Part shown: one piece after another, positions 1 through 13,900 of the stretch | Numbering within the stretch: the stretch's first letter is position 1 | How the letters are laid out: the number at the start of each line of letters is the position of its first letter | DNA from: Asterias amurensis | Taxonomy: Eukaryota; Echinodermata; Asteroidea; Forcipulatida; Asteriidae | DNA length: 64,000 nt | Assembly (NCBI RefSeq): GCF_032118995.1 | Contig: NC_092656.1 | Location: 12,272,761-12,336,760 of the forward strand | Reading direction: 5' to 3' | Notes under the pieces: model-generated | The model's input: only the letters and a program-made list of their open reading frames with translations | Told to the model about the DNA's origin: nothing | Database searches by the model: none | Program-made: the position numbers and the translations under genes

Positions 1-278
1 ATTAATATTGATTGGTATCATATTCACTGTGAATGTGACTGGACGCTGTTGTCCAGTGGTTATGTTAAATTACAGACTCAAAAAAAACGCAACTATGAGG
101 TTGTGGGCTTGAAATCCTACAAACAAAGATAACCACTGATTTCACAATGATAAGTAAATAACCACAATTTAGTATGGACTTGTGCAATCCGTATCATAAG
201 GCCAAGTAAAAAATAAACATCTTTAGAAAATACTTAACTTAAAAAATCTGTTGGACAGTCATAAACAAATAAGGTCAT

Positions 279-430
279 CTTCCTTTTTTTTTTTTTTTTT
301 AACCATGTTTTGTTTTGGTTCAATGTCTCGTCCAGCAAGTTTCATTTTTTATCAGAAGTTTGCCTTTTTTTTTTTTTTTAACCATGTGATTGGGGGGGTT
401 CAATGTCTTGTCCAGCATGTTTCGTTTTAG
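279..430. repeat. Two-copy direct repeat with poly-T
   Basis: Poly-T, AACCATGT, GGTTCAATGTCT-GTCCAGCA-GTTTC occurs twice at about 84-bp spacing. Confidence 0.75.
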
Positions 431-554
431 ATTGTAAGTTTGTTGTGAAAAAAACAATGGATTTTTGAAATTTCAAAAAGAATGGTAGCCATCTTGATAA
501 TAAAAAATAAAAAGCCCCTCCGATCCTCATCCCGTTTTTTTAGAAACCCGGACT

Positions 555-929
555 TTAAAGGAACACGTTGCCTTGGATCGGACGAGTTGGTCAAAACAAA
601 AGCGTTTGTAACCGTTTTTTATAAAATGCATATGGTTGGAAAGATGTTTTGAAAGTAGAATACAATGATCCACACAAGTTTGCCTCGAAATTGCGTGGTG
701 TTCCTTCTACTGTGCGAACTAACATGGTCGGCCATTTATGGGAGTCAAAATTTTGACCCCCATAAATGGCCGACGTGTTAGTCGACGAAGTAAAAGGAAA
801 AACACGCAATTTCGAGGCATGTTTGTGTGGATCATTGTATTCTACTTTTACAACATCTTTCTACCCATATGCATTTTATAAAAAACGGTTACAAACGCTT
901 TTCAAAGACCAACTCGACCAATCCTTTAA
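555..929. mobile_element. MITE family B copy 1
   Basis: TTAA-flanked foldback element; the left and right halves are inverted copies meeting at GTCAAAATTTTGAC. The left end is TTAAAGGAACACGTTGCC; about 15 bp of the right terminal repeat is deleted. TTAA duplication suggests piggyBac-type mobilisation. Confidence 0.8.
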
Positions 930-2143
930 TTGTGTCGTTTTTTTACACAGCCTAGCTTTCATAATCATAAATAATGATTACGAATGTATTTATTACACCC
1001 CTTGCCTTGTGTTGAGGTGGATGGGAAGTTTCTGACACTCCCTTGAGACTTGAAATCATCTAAACAAGCAGTGTTTCAACAAACAAGTGACATAATGACA
1101 GTAAAATTGCAAAGAAATAATATGTTGAACACTTTGTAAGTACGTTCAAATCAATCCGCCGCTTGCCTTCTTTGTTGCAATTTGCGTCCTCTTGGTTGTC
1201 ATGTTTGTGGCAGTTGGATTGGATTCAGAACATTGTTTGAATCTTCTATATCAACATTAATCATGATGCATATTAAGTGGTTTATAGTTAACAATTGTTA
1301 ACCCTGCGCCCTTCGTATTGCCGTTTACAACAGCTAGGCCGAGTGCAGTTTCCCTATGTTACACTGTGCTTGTTTCAATGTTTGTAGTTTTTGTATGCAA
1401 AACAACAATGTCCGGAAACAGGGCAAGCCACTTGAAAATGTGTCATATCCCTCTGCGCTGACTTTTCGATCTAAATATTCCCTGAAATTAATGCCACATT
1501 GTCTTCGACATACTCACTTTAAATTGGTTGAGTTTTTCCTGCTGTTCAGCGCTCAGGGCACCCAGGTCATAGCCCTCCATACCTCGGGGCGGATTGTGAT
1601 TTGGGACCGCCATATTTCAGGTTGACATGGAAATCTCCCGTTGAGATTCGTAAACAGCGCCCTCTATAGGTCGAATTAGTCTCCAAGGTGGATGTGTGGG
1701 CGCGCGATGGGGTGGAGCCATATAGCGAGCTCGGATGATAATGAGCATGACATTATTTTTCAGGGAAACAAAAAGCACATCACAATGGACCCAATTTCAC
1801 TGCCAACGACAGATGGAAGGTCCAGTTTCCAGATTTACTTCGGGAAAAGCATCCAATGGCAACAAAGGGAACAGCCCATAAGCTCGGGTGAGCCCCTGAC
1901 AAGAGCTAAACGAACGACCACTCCCCACTCTCGTATACCCGCAGTGTCGTCATGCACCTGGGGCAAGCCCCCCAAGTGACCCACTCCACATGCAGGGCAC
2001 TTGGGGCTGACCCGGGTGAGCCCACCTGGAATGACGTCAAAGCTATTCGAACGCACCGGGGGCGCAGTACAGGGTCGACCCAGGGGGAAGCTAAACGAAC
2101 GCACCCTGTATGAATTCGATCGAGGAGGCATGCAGAAGAATCA

Positions 2144-2289
2144 GGGGCCGATTTCACAAAGCAATAAAATTCATCGCAAGACAAATGTTCAGTATCACCA
2201 TAGTGATTTGTATTGTGACATCACACTTTACTTAGCAACTATGATTGATTTGCAGTTACGACCAATCTAAGATCTTTGTGAAATCGGCC
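2144..2289. mobile_element. Foldback element, GGCCGATTTCACAAAG ends
   Basis: Starts GGGGCCGATTTCACAAAG and ends CTTTGTGAAATCGGCC; about 16-bp terminal inverted repeats around an unrelated AT-rich interior. Confidence 0.65.
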
Positions 2290-2665
2290 ATGGGACATTC
2301 TGTCCAATATAAAAATTAAGTCAAACCGTGTACAAACGTATTTTGACAGTGCCCTCTTTTGAACCACACTCATTCGGCCCATGTCAAGTCCCATTAAGGG
2401 GGAGGGTAGAATGGGACACCAGCACAGTCAAAGACCTTATACATTGACGTCATCCAGCGGTCACCTTAGTGGGAAAACGGTGACGAAACAATCGAAACGC
2501 AGATTTGTACGCGCGGTGCTCAGGATTGGCCAATGAACAACCTCCTTTTGACCTAATTTTCAAGTAAATAAATTTAATACCTCTCTCATAAGTTATTTTG
2601 TTTATAATAAAATCAACAAATTGTTGGTATACATTGTTACCAACAATAGCGATCTTTTCTTGATT

Positions 2666-2801
2666 TAAGGCCGGTTTATAGTCGGTCGCGCGATGGTCGC
2701 GCAATCCTAAGACTGAGGCCTAAAAACCGTGTCTTTTTGTGATCGCGCGTCAAGATTTCCGACGCCCGACCATCGCACGACCGACTATAACTCGGCCTTT
2801 A
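2666..2801. mobile_element. Short foldback element
   Basis: AAGGCCGGTTTATAGTCGGT ... ACCGACTATAACTCGGCCTT; about 35-bp inverted arms with a GGTCGCGC/GATCGCGCG core. Confidence 0.65.
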
Positions 2802-3351
2802 CACTTATGGCTTTCCATACTTTTCAGAACGTAGACCATTGTTATGCTGCACGGGAATAACAGAATGTACATTGCTGTACAATGGCCAATTGCATGGCTC
2901 TACTTACCACCGTAAGCGCAGAATCGGCGCTTACGAAAAGCAGGGTACGGCAAGTGTATTTCACGGGTTAGCGGCGAATTTTTGCATACGCGCGTCCGTA
3001 CTCCACGTTACTAGGCATTCTACGCTTACAAACGCCTCTTTTAATATTTATGCATGACGTCATAATTCTTACCCAAATGAGGATTATGGGCGCACGTCCG
3101 CCCCCATCACTTGCAGTGGCTGCGCCCATCCATCGCCTCGTTTTGGATTAGCACTGTGACGTACCTCATAATGCAACAATTATTAAGAAAGGCTAGCACA
3201 GAAAATCTGCGCTTGCACATAAGTGGGGAATCGTGGTATAAGCGCATAATTCGGCGATAAGCAGAGCAAATTGGGCCCAACAAACAACCGTAAATAGACA
3301 GAAAGTATGTAAGCTAAAGCATGCCTGACACAACTGGCATAATACTTAGGC

Positions 3352-3741
3352 TTAAAGGAACACGTTGCCTTGGATCGGACGAGTTGGTCAAAACAAAAGC
3401 GTTTGTAACCGTTTTTTATAAAATGCATGTGGTTGGAAAGATGTTTTAAAAGTAGAATACAATGATCCACACAAGTTTGCCTCGAAATTGCGTGGTTTTC
3501 CTTCTACTGTGCGAACTAACATGGTCGGCCATTTATGGGAGTCAAAATTTTGACCCCCATAAATGGCCGACGTGTTAGTCGACAAGGTAAAAGGAAAACC
3601 ACGCAATTTCGAGGCATGTTTGTGTGGATCATTGTATTCTACTTTTACAACATCTTTCTACCCATATGCATTTTATAAAAAACGGTTACAAACGCTTTTC
3701 AAAGACCAACTCGACCGATCCAAGGCAACGTGTTCCTTTAA
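3352..3741. mobile_element. MITE family B copy 2
   Basis: 390 bp with TTAA at both ends and matching termini TTAAAGGAACACGTTGCC / GGCAACGTGTTCCTTTAA. Nearly identical to the copy at 53,577. Confidence 0.85.
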
Positions 3742-4735
3742 AAAGAGCCTACTCTGAAATGAATGATGAATCCATACACACAGAAACAAGTCAACTCGTC
3801 AAAGAACAGCTGCATTTATTTACCTAGTGTCGGCGAAATGCACTTGAACTTTTGACAATAAATGAAAATGCGCTCAGAGTCTGGAGAAAAACGTTTGGAG
3901 CACGCTGCTGGCTATGTTTCATTAAGATTTTAACAAAAGTTGAAAATTCATTTTAAAAGTAAGGCCTTCAACATACAGAGTGGCAAAAAACTGACACTTG
4001 AAACAACTCCTTAAAAAATCAACGCAAAGTTTGTCTTCTAAAAAGTGAAATTTTGTTTTGGAAGAACGTTTAACTGATAAATCAATATAAATGCTGTAGT
4101 AATTGGTTAGGGTCAAATTATTAGTTGAAGTTCAAACATTGTTTTTTACACAAAAACGGAAATAATATATTGTTCCAACAATGGGAACACCATCTTCAAA
4201 CTTGGGCGACAAAGTTCTCTCTAGCAACTCCCTGGGCCCATCTTCATAAAACTATTAAGCAAAACACAGCTAGACGATTTGCCTTGCTTAGCAAACACTC
4301 AGTGGGGGCACCCTTCACAACAATAAAACCTAATGTATTTTTGGCTGGTAAGCTGTTATGTTAAGCGATACTTTTCTTCAGAATTGACCCGATGTTCTCA
4401 GTGGACACGTCTGACCCAGTACGGGTCAAGCTCGCCCTGAACTAATTGAGTTTGAAATTAATATGACTTTTACTTCCGAATTTTTGGACGGTTTGACAAT
4501 GTTTCGGATGATCCCTTTGACACAGATTTTTGGTCGTTCTGACCCTTGAATGGGATCAGGTCGGGTCCCGGCCAGAATCAGGTAAATTCTAACGAGAGTT
4601 CTAAGAGTACACTGTTATTCATTGTGGAAATAAAATGAAGGCCTACAACTTGAATGGGGAGAGGTTGATAATATAAAACATTGTGAGAAAACCCTCTTCC
4701 CACACCTCTTAAGGAAGTTTAGGAAATATAAAGGT

Positions 4736-4975
4736 CTAGTTTCCAGACCCCTCCTCAGAGTAAGAACTACTGGTAAAAGTCAGTTGCTGATTGTGATCGT
4801 TGGCAACGACGTCATCTGCCGAGTTTGAGCCGTTGCGGGCGCTTTTTGGGCTAGCGTTGTTATCAGACGAAGTGATCGCGTTTTCTTGTTGGAAGAGACG
4901 TTTCTGAAGTTTGATAATGTCTTTTTTCATCTCTGCTATAATGAGAAGGACAAGCTCGCTTGATCCTGAGTCACC
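4736..4975 (-). CDS. CCBE1: CCBE1-like terminal exon i
   Basis: Begins after AATTACAG with [19 protein letters not shown], aligning with human PGSFDFLLLMLADIRND. The rest is a short amphipathic helix ([15 protein letters not shown]) and a polar, Ser/Asn-rich tail to the stop at 4736-4738, again like human CCBE1. Confidence 0.9.
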   Translation of the reverse strand, partial: GDSGSSELVLLIIAEMKKDIIKLQKRLFQQENAITSSDNNASPKSARNGSNSADDVVANDHNQQLTFTSSSYSEEGSGN

Positions 4976-7900
4976 CTGTAATTTGTTTTGTGAAGAAGAC
5001 AAAAACAATCGGTATAATATGGGTAAAACCAAAGTTGTTCTTCCAAACACTCAACAATGCTATACACATTGAACTTGACTCGCTCTGGTATCAATTATGT
5101 TCTTAATTAAACAGTCGCGTATTTTCACAGTAGTGATCAACAACTGTTTGTAGTGAGACGTCAGTTGGGTGAAGCCTCAAGATGGGACGTCATTGCACTG
5201 ACGTGGGTACCATCGGATTTGGTTGGCTTAAAGCAATCGCACAACATCGGTAACAAGTATTGTCCAGAGGCCCACACTTCGTGTATCACAACTTATATAA
5301 AAAATAACAAACCCGTGGAAATTTAGGCTCAATCGATCATCGGAGTCGGGAGAAAATAACGGGAAAACCCACCCTGGTTTCCGCACGCTTCGCCGTGTCA
5401 TGACATGTGTTTAAAATACATCCGCTATTCCCGATATCGGGAAATGATAATATGGTTTTAATGTTCTCTCAAAAAGTAAAGCATTTCATGGAATAATATT
5501 CAAGGGAAGTCTTTCACCATTACCTTTAGTTAACCCTGTAAGTTATTTGTAATAATGTGAACTTTGTTGTTCTGTTCAGAAAATGTTCAATGGCTTTACA
5601 AGCAAGAACCAGTTTCGGTTTGTAATCCGAAAGGCTTAGACCAGGGGAGTTATTTGAGCGTCATGCGCATGCCCATAATATAAGAATTACGGTAAACACG
5701 ACAACGTTTCTTACCTTTTCTCCCTTGGCTCCTGGTACGCCAGTTTCACCCTAAAGAGGAAAAAAAAAATTAAAAAAAATGGAAGCTTCAAGGGAACAAA
5801 GGGTTTGTTGTTTTGGGTAGCGATAAGGTTGTAGAAGGAATGGTGGGTCTGGTCCCAGTTGTCTGGCCACAGTTATAGTCGTCGTGCGTACGGTATACTG
5901 AATGACGTTAACAACGAAAAGTCGCTGAGAAAGGACGACGCACTTGGTAAATACTCAAAATAATTTCTAGCAAAAAACCTTACTTAGTAACGAGTAATGG
6001 GGAGACGTTGGTAGTATAAAACATGGTGAGAAACGGCTCCCTCTGAAGTAAAGTAGTTTTCGAGAAAGAAGTAATATTCCACGAATTTGATTTCGAGACC
6101 TCAGATTTAGATTTTGAGGTCTCGAAATCAAGCATTCAAAAGCACACAACCTCGTGTGACGAGGTTTTTTTTTTCATTATTATCTCGCAACTTCGATGAC
6201 CGATTGAGCTCAAATGTGCACATGTTTGTTATTTTATGCATATGTTGAGATACAGCAAGTGGGAAGACTGGTCTTTGACAATTACCAATAGTGTCCAGTG
6301 TCTTAAAAGCAAAAAATTATGGGCTTCAAGAAAACCGAGTGTGAAAGTTTGATTAGTTTTCTGCCATTCATCAGTCATCATAGGAAGTTTAAATTCTGCA
6401 TGGGACTGTGAAAACCGTGTCTTTGTCGGTAATTACATGTATAGCAAAATGCAACATTAAATGCCACTTTATTTCGTCCGGCGCCATTGATTGTTTTGGC
6501 CTCTTGTTACTGAAAAGGTACTTTGTGTGCCTTGAATAAAGGAGTGGAACCCGACGGATGCCCATTCTTCCGTGCACATGACAAGCAGCTTATGTAATGC
6601 CATTTTTGAAACAAATAAAAGACTACAAATTTCCATCATAAAATATCACTTACCCTTGAACCAGTCGCTCCTCTTGGACCCTGCAAAATATTTAAAATTG
6701 AGCAAAATGTGTAAAGTACAATTTTTGCCTCAATAGATTAAACTGATGATGGAATCGAAAGATTTTGTGTAAATCAACTTGCTGAATAACGTTTAAAAAA
6801 AAAATCACTGTAAGTGTGATGAACTCGGTGGATTTCTTAGCTCTGACATAATAAGCAAACAATGGTCATAATGTTTCGAAAATGGCTTTATACAGAGAAC
6901 AAACTAACGTTACAAAACAGTTTTGAATGTCACTGGATTCTGTTGAGTTCAAGATATTTACGTTCATCCCTACCGTTAACCATCGGCGACTTAGCTCATC
7001 CATGGTCAAGTTTGCTTCACCAACCATCAACAGCCCCGGAGGCCCTGGCGGTCCCGGCGGTCCACAGTCTCCCTTCTTCCCGGTCAGTCCCCTCGAGCCC
7101 ATCAGTCCCATCGGACCGGGTTCACCAATTTCCCCCTTGTTACCCTTAGGTCCTTCCGCTGATGATTCAATAAATCCCCTTCCTCTCGCGACGACGCATG
7201 ACCCTTTGTCCCCTTTAGATCCCGGTAGACCTGTCTGACCGAGTCCCCCGTTGAAACCACGGGGTCCCAGCGGACCCGTGTCCCCCTTGTGTCCAACCGC
7301 TCCCCGGGGACCCAAAGAGCCCGGGGCTCCATGTCTACCAGGAGCTCCAGTTAGACCAGGCGGGCCGTGAGTGCCGTGTAACCCCCGTGCTCCTCTGTCA
7401 CCCTTCGCACCAGGTCTACCGGGTAAACCGGGCAAACCCTTGGGGCCGGGCATGCCTGCTCCTGGTTCGCCTTTCTCTCCCTTGGCCCTCTGACTGGGAT
7501 GTAGAGGCATCTGTTGATTACTGTTAACCTGTAGAAGTACTTCACTGGATAGAGTGGGAGGTTGAGGTAATCTGCCTTCTAAAACGGCAATCTATGCATA
7601 ATACGTGAACAAACCAGATTCATCTTTAGTCTTTAAAATTCGGTTGGAGATAGATACAAAACAGGAAAGGTTTATCCAAACCCTCTGATATAGGTTTTCT
7701 CGGTCAATTCGGCAAATTAACAGTCAATTTCATTTCCATGCGTTCGAATTAAAGCTGTTTTGCCTCTCCAGTTGTTACTGCGTTTCAAATTTAGAATTTG
7801 GCCGTTCAATTTTTGTTTTGAGTCGAGACAGATTCCTTTAGCACTCTTTTCAATTTAGCGTATCGACTATCTTTTTTGTGACACACACGCCTCAAGAAGG

Positions 7901-10900
7901 GTACGTAAATCTGTAATACTGCTTTGATGAATAACTAATTGGAATGAATATTTTGTTAAATTGCATGACGCAACATTATACTTGACTAATCATAAAACGA
8001 AATCGAATGACCCTTTTCAGTAGCATTCGATTTTGCGCGAAATAGAATAACTTGGTGGTTAAATTGGCTGCTCTTTTTTCGAAATTTTGACCTAGAAAGC
8101 CTAATAGTACATGAATTCGATAACAGGTTTGTCTAAATAGGGGCATATGCCCTTCATCTATTAATTATGCCTAGCATATTTCAGAAAGAGGTGCAAAAGA
8201 AGACTGGATAAGAGAACATAGCAAGGTCCCAATAGGACTTCGGGATCTCGGAGCAAATTTCTCAGAATGACATAACATCGAAATGAGAGAAGACAGTCGT
8301 CAATTCTTTCTGTAATTTTAAAACATACTATTGTAAACTGAAACAGACCCCTTCCATAATGAGTGCCACACTGCTGTACGCGCATGTTTTTAGGCAACGA
8401 GAACACATCGTTCATTTACCCGTCTCCCGTTGTCTCACAGAGGGCGCTGTTTGAGAGTGTGACGTCATGCAAGAGATCTATTACACAGACCGTCAATGGC
8501 GTCAATTTCACAAAGCGTTGATGATTCATAAATGAGTTGTCAAAATCACCACAATGTATACGGGGCCCAATAACATAGAGCTACTTTTAAGCACAACAAA
8601 ATTGTGCTTACCAAAATAAAGTTAGCACAAGTAAAATACCAAGTCACACGTAAAATAATGTGACTGGTATCCTGCCGTGCTTAGTATTGCTTAGCAGAAA
8701 ACGTTTTAAGCAGTATTTTCTTGAGTGCTTAAAGGCAGCGGAAACTATTGATAATTGTCAAAGACTATCCTTCACAGTTGGTGTATCTCAACATATGCAT
8801 AAAATAACAAACCTGCGAAAATTTGAGCTCAACCGGTCTTCGAACTTGCGAGATAATAATGAAAGAAAAAAAAAACACCCTTGTCACAGGAAGTTGTGTG
8901 CGTTTGGATGGTTGATTTCGAGACTTCAAGTTTTAAATCTAAGGTCTCGAAATCAATTTCGTGGAAAATTACTTCTTTCTCGAAAATTATGGCACTTCAG
9001 AGTGAGCCGTTTATTACAATGTTTTATACCATCAACCTCTCCCCATTACTCGTCACAAAGAAAGGTTTTATGCTAATAATTATTTTGAATATTTACAAAT
9101 AGTGTCCACTGCCTTTAAGCAGCTCTATGAAACTTGGCCCTGTATTGCGATATCATGGTATTACACTTCGCTCGGCACTCAAGATTCATGTTGCTATAAG
9201 ATCAATCTAAGACTTTCAACCCCATTAGGCCACAGTGAGAATTCATTCGCACCTTGGCTTGTACTTTCAATATGGAATCTTTGAAAGACTGGAGTTGATT
9301 GCAGCTGGTTGAACATCGCCCATTCGCGAATGGCGGCTCCGGTTCAACGTCTCTCTTGTGATCTAGATCGGGCAACCATGGGTCAAAGAGAAATGACTAA
9401 TCATACATTTACGAGCAAAATAAATTATTGAAATTAATAAGTTGTTATTCCAGGAGGAAGGCGTGAATAGCAGTGCATAAATCATACCCAAGAAATGAAA
9501 GGAATTGTCACTTCTCATTCAGGTTTTTCCAGTGTAATAAGTTTGCTATGACACCCTTCATTCGAATTAAATAACCAGCCACTTTGGAAACAGGATTTGT
9601 CATAAATGGAAGTTATTGGTGAGCTTCAATCTGGAAGTTCATATCAGTACAATTCTCCAGAGAAATAATTCCAGCTGAAATGTCTCGGAAGATAACCTAT
9701 ACTCGGCGAAACTGGGAATGGAACGATGAGCCAACAAATCTGATGGTTCTGATGAGTCAAGTATAGCTAAACAATAATTGAACAGTTGCTGGACTGGCAA
9801 CCAAGGCGTTGCCTTCGAAGTGTACTTCTGTTGATGTTTGTTGTTTAGTTATGTTGCTTCCTTGTGTAAAGTGACTTACCGCAGCACTACGTCGAACGAT
9901 GTTCTTTAGTTAATGAAAAGGGCATTTGAAATAAATACATATTAAGTACTTCGTTCACAAATACATATTATTTTTACGTTTTTCAGATATTTACAGAATC
10001 ATAATCATACACTCCACAAGGGAACTCAAAGCGTACAATAAATATTGACAAATTGACGTAAACTACTCGAATTGCTTTAAAGACAATGGACACTATTGGT
10101 CATTGTCAAAGACCAGGGGTCGATTTCACAAAGAGTTAGGACTCGTCTTATCTTAAGTTAGGACGAGTAACTCGTCCTAACTTAAGATTAATCTTAAGGT
10201 CTGCATGCTACAGTGTAGGGTTGGTACTCGTCCTAAGTCCTAAGATTAGTCTCAAGTTAGGAAGAGTTTTGTGAAATCGACGGCAGTCTTCTCACTTGGT
10301 GTATAACAGCATGCACAACATCTTAATAAATTTGTGAAAACTTGAACTCAGTCGGTCGTCGAAGCTGCGTGATAAATAATTGGAAGAAAAACAACCCTTA
10401 TCACATAAGTTGTGTGCTTTCAGATGCTTGATTTCGGGACCAAAAACTCTAATTCTGAGATCTCAGAATCAGATTCAGTGAAAATATCTTCTTTCTCGAA
10501 AAACTATTACTTCAGAGGTAGCCGTTTCTCACAATAGCAATACTATCAGCAGCTCTCCATTGCTGGCTACAAGTTGTTATGCTAATAATTATTTCGAGTA
10601 ATAACCAATAGTGTCCAGTACCTGTAAAAGTTACTTGTTTTAAACGTAGGCACAATTCGCTCGAAGGATCGTTTTTGTCCTTGTGCATATCTTACCTGAA
10701 TCATTTACTGCTTCCGCCAACGCACATATTTTCCCGTCATCCCCTATTTGGTAACCATGACGACAAGAACAATAAAAGCTCCCTGCGGTATTATTACAGA
10801 AATGATGGCAGCCTCCATTGTTATTGTTACATTCGTTGACATCTGCGGGGAAGATGACACCAGGATTAAATATAAAATTGGTAAACGTTAAAAAAAAACT

Positions 10901-13900
10901 TCAGGCTGAAAGCTTACTGATTTTGAAGTAGGCCAATCTAGGCCCTACTGGAGATCATTTACAGGAAAACTGTGTCAGACCCCCCCCCCAAAAAAAAAAA
11001 AATAAAAATAAAAGGGCACCTTTTAGTTGATTTTAGTTGTTATCAGAACAATGTGTTAACATGCTGTGTATTGTATTAACAATTTTCACTTCTTTTCGCC
11101 TCACCTATACGACGGATTAAAGGCAGTGGACACTATTGGTAATTACTCAAAGTAATTATTAACATAAAACCTTTCTTGGTGACGAGTAATGGGGAGAGGT
11201 TTCAGATAGTATAAAACATTGTGAGAAACGGCTCCCTCTGAAGTGCCATAGTTTTCGAGAAAGAAGTAATTTTCCACGAATTTGATTTCAAGACCTCAAG
11301 TTTAGAACTTGAGGTATCGAAATCAACCATCTAAACGCACACAACTTCATGTGACAAGGGCGTTTTTTCTTTCTTTATTATCTTGCAAGTTCGATGACCG
11401 ACTGAGCTCAAATTTTCACAGGTTTGTTGTATGCATACGTTGAGATACACCAGCTGTGAAGGCTAGTTTTTGAAAATTACCAATAGTGTCCACTGCCTTT
11501 AACAATTTTCACTTCTTTTCGCCTCACCTATACGACGGATTAAGCCAAAATGTTCATAAGATCGTAATTCCATTTAGGTCTGTATGGTTAATCATTCTGT
11601 CTGTGACAGGATGGTTCGAATCCTGTTTGAATTACATTTAAGGGACTACTGTGACAAGAGACATGTTAATTTAACTAGCAGCATATCAGGTGTGACAGAA
11701 AAGTAACGGTAGGCAAGATGCCGCAAGAAACGACAGAGGGAGTGCCTTAAACAACATTGATGACGTAGCAAAATCTGGAAAATGTATCCATCACTAGACA
11801 AAAATACTGGTATGGTAAAGAAAAAAGGTAAGCGACGAGGCACATAATCAAATACGGAAGACAACGCCAAAATGAGAGTACTTATTGATGGAGAAGTTTA
11901 TTCCTCACCTTCACAATAAGGATGTTCTCGGATGCGGAACTTTTCCTTATTCAGTTCGTATCCACGGTAACATGTACAATGGGCGCGCCCAAAGTCATCA
12001 GAGCACCGCTGCTCACATGGTGCACTTGCGCATACATCAAGTTCTGCAATAATAGTTATCGAAAAAAAGAAAAGAAAAAAAAATCATGAAAGATATTCTA
12101 ATCTAAAAAGGTTCATGGTGCTATCTTGGTTGATGTTGGCAGTCATATGCTTATTGTCAGTTGGTCATGTTGCTGTTGTTCTGATGCGGCTGATGTTGTT
12201 GCTGCTATCAAAGCACCTGCAGTTGTTGTTCTTGCTGCCGCTGTTGTGGTTGTTTTGTTGAAGTTTGTTGGTTGTTTTGCTGTGCTTGTTGGTTGTTGTT
12301 GTTGTTATTGTGGCTATTGCTGTTTGTTGCTGGTATTAATGGTGATGTTGTTGCTGCCTGTTGTTTCTGCTGCTGCTGCGGCTGATGATGTTGTTGTTGT
12401 TGATGATGTTGTTGTTGTTGATGGTGAGTGTTGTTGCTGTTGTTGTGTAATTTATAAGTAAACGATTAAAGATCCGTTGCCAAAAAAAACCTCCCCTTGC
12501 TCATTCTTACCTATTAGAACACAGCGACCATCAGCAAACTGGTAGCCAGAGCAGCATGTTTTTCTGCGGAGGAAAACACTATTATTGGCGGATTGTCAAA
12601 ATAAAACGTGTATGAGAATCATTGAGGTCATGGGCCGAAAATACACTTGTTTCGTGGAAGCATATTAATTGTAACGGGGCTATTCTCTGCGATTAGTTGG
12701 CAGTCTGCAACGTTTGCTACAACGACAATAATGGATTAAGTCTGTATTACACGAGGTTCCTCCCTCGATGCAAGGTTATACAAACCCAAGTAATTTGTAT
12801 TGCCCTTGATTTCAAAGGGCATTACCAAACGTATAACAGACCCATTTATAAAGAGAGAGCCCAAGTCGAAACTGTGGTTCAAAAAAGGACCTGAAAGGGA
12901 AAGAGGGAAAAAGCTTCTTTTTTTTCTTTTTTCTTTTTACAGCATTTGCAAATACAGCGTGAAACTTTGACTTTTGAAATGAGAAATGAGAATTGGCTGT
13001 TGCAAATAACTGACCAACTAAAAGAACTGAGGTTATAAAGGCTTTAAAAAGACCACACTTTGCTTCCACGTTACACAATGATTGATGATGGTGTGCGTTT
13101 AATTTACGACGTGCGTGTCCTGTATTTCTCCCTGAACTTGGGGTTCTAAACAGTTGATTCTTGTTCACGGTTCAAGGAACTTTAAGCCTACTAATGATGT
13201 TACATGGGTGACGTGGTGTGTATGAAGGTCACACGCAACTGTGAAATCCAAAGATATGATCAGGGCACTCGAAGGCAAAAATATTAATAATGCATTCCTT
13301 GGGGCCCAATTTCATAAATCTGTTCGCCGATAAAAAGCAAAATATGGTGTGTTTTTTTATTAGAAAAACATACATAAGAGAAAGTGCATTTCGTTAACGG
13401 TTAGATTTGACCGCGTAGTGAAATTGTTACATAATGGTTTTGGCATTGTTACGTCACTCGTCTATTTACATATTAATCACCGGCAAGTAAGTAACCTTGC
13501 CCTTTGCTAGCTTATCGGTCCACTTTCACAAAGCTATAATATGTTACGTATAGTAGGCATCCACAACGTGCTGCCCCAGGCGGTGCAAATGAATTAGAAA
13601 ATCGGCTAACGGCCATCCCGTTTTAAGCAAAATAAATATACCACCACTAACAGACTTGGTGCAATTTGGCACAAGAAGATGCAAAGCACAACAACAATAC
13701 TAACTATAGGTTACAAGCTAAACTGCCTTTTGTGACTGGTATCCTGCCTACCAAAAAAACTGTAAATCAATATTTTCTGCTTAAAGGCAGTGGACACTAT
13801 TGGTAATTACTCAACATAATTATTAGCATAAAACCTTACTTGGTGACGAGTAATTGGGAGACGTTGCTGGTATAAAACATTGTGAGAAACGGCTCCCTCT

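Larger units (their letters stand above)
1..4735. other. Intergenic, repeats only
   Basis: Apart from the family B copies and foldback elements listed, no coding frame is supported. 1640-2140 is GC-rich and carries a GTTCGTTTAGC-type foldback end. 2880-3330 resembles old interspersed repeat (GCGCTTACG/TAAGCGCA motifs). The CCBE1 3' UTR must lie in the right part. Confidence 0.5.

Noticed and set aside
591..1035. Repeated open frames (also at 3388-3827 and 53590-54078) with shared peptide NFEA-LCGSLYSTF
   Set aside because: They are the two halves of the palindromic MITE family B read on both strands; the shared peptide comes from the inverted repeat, not from a gene.
6927..7332. Proline/serine-rich frames opposite and beside the collagen exon
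   Set aside because: Shadows of the GC-rich Gly-X-Y coding strand; the minus-strand frame with regular glycine is the real one.
12126..12461. 111-codon Val/Cys-rich frame
   Set aside because: Translation of a TTG/TGC trinucleotide tract within an intron.
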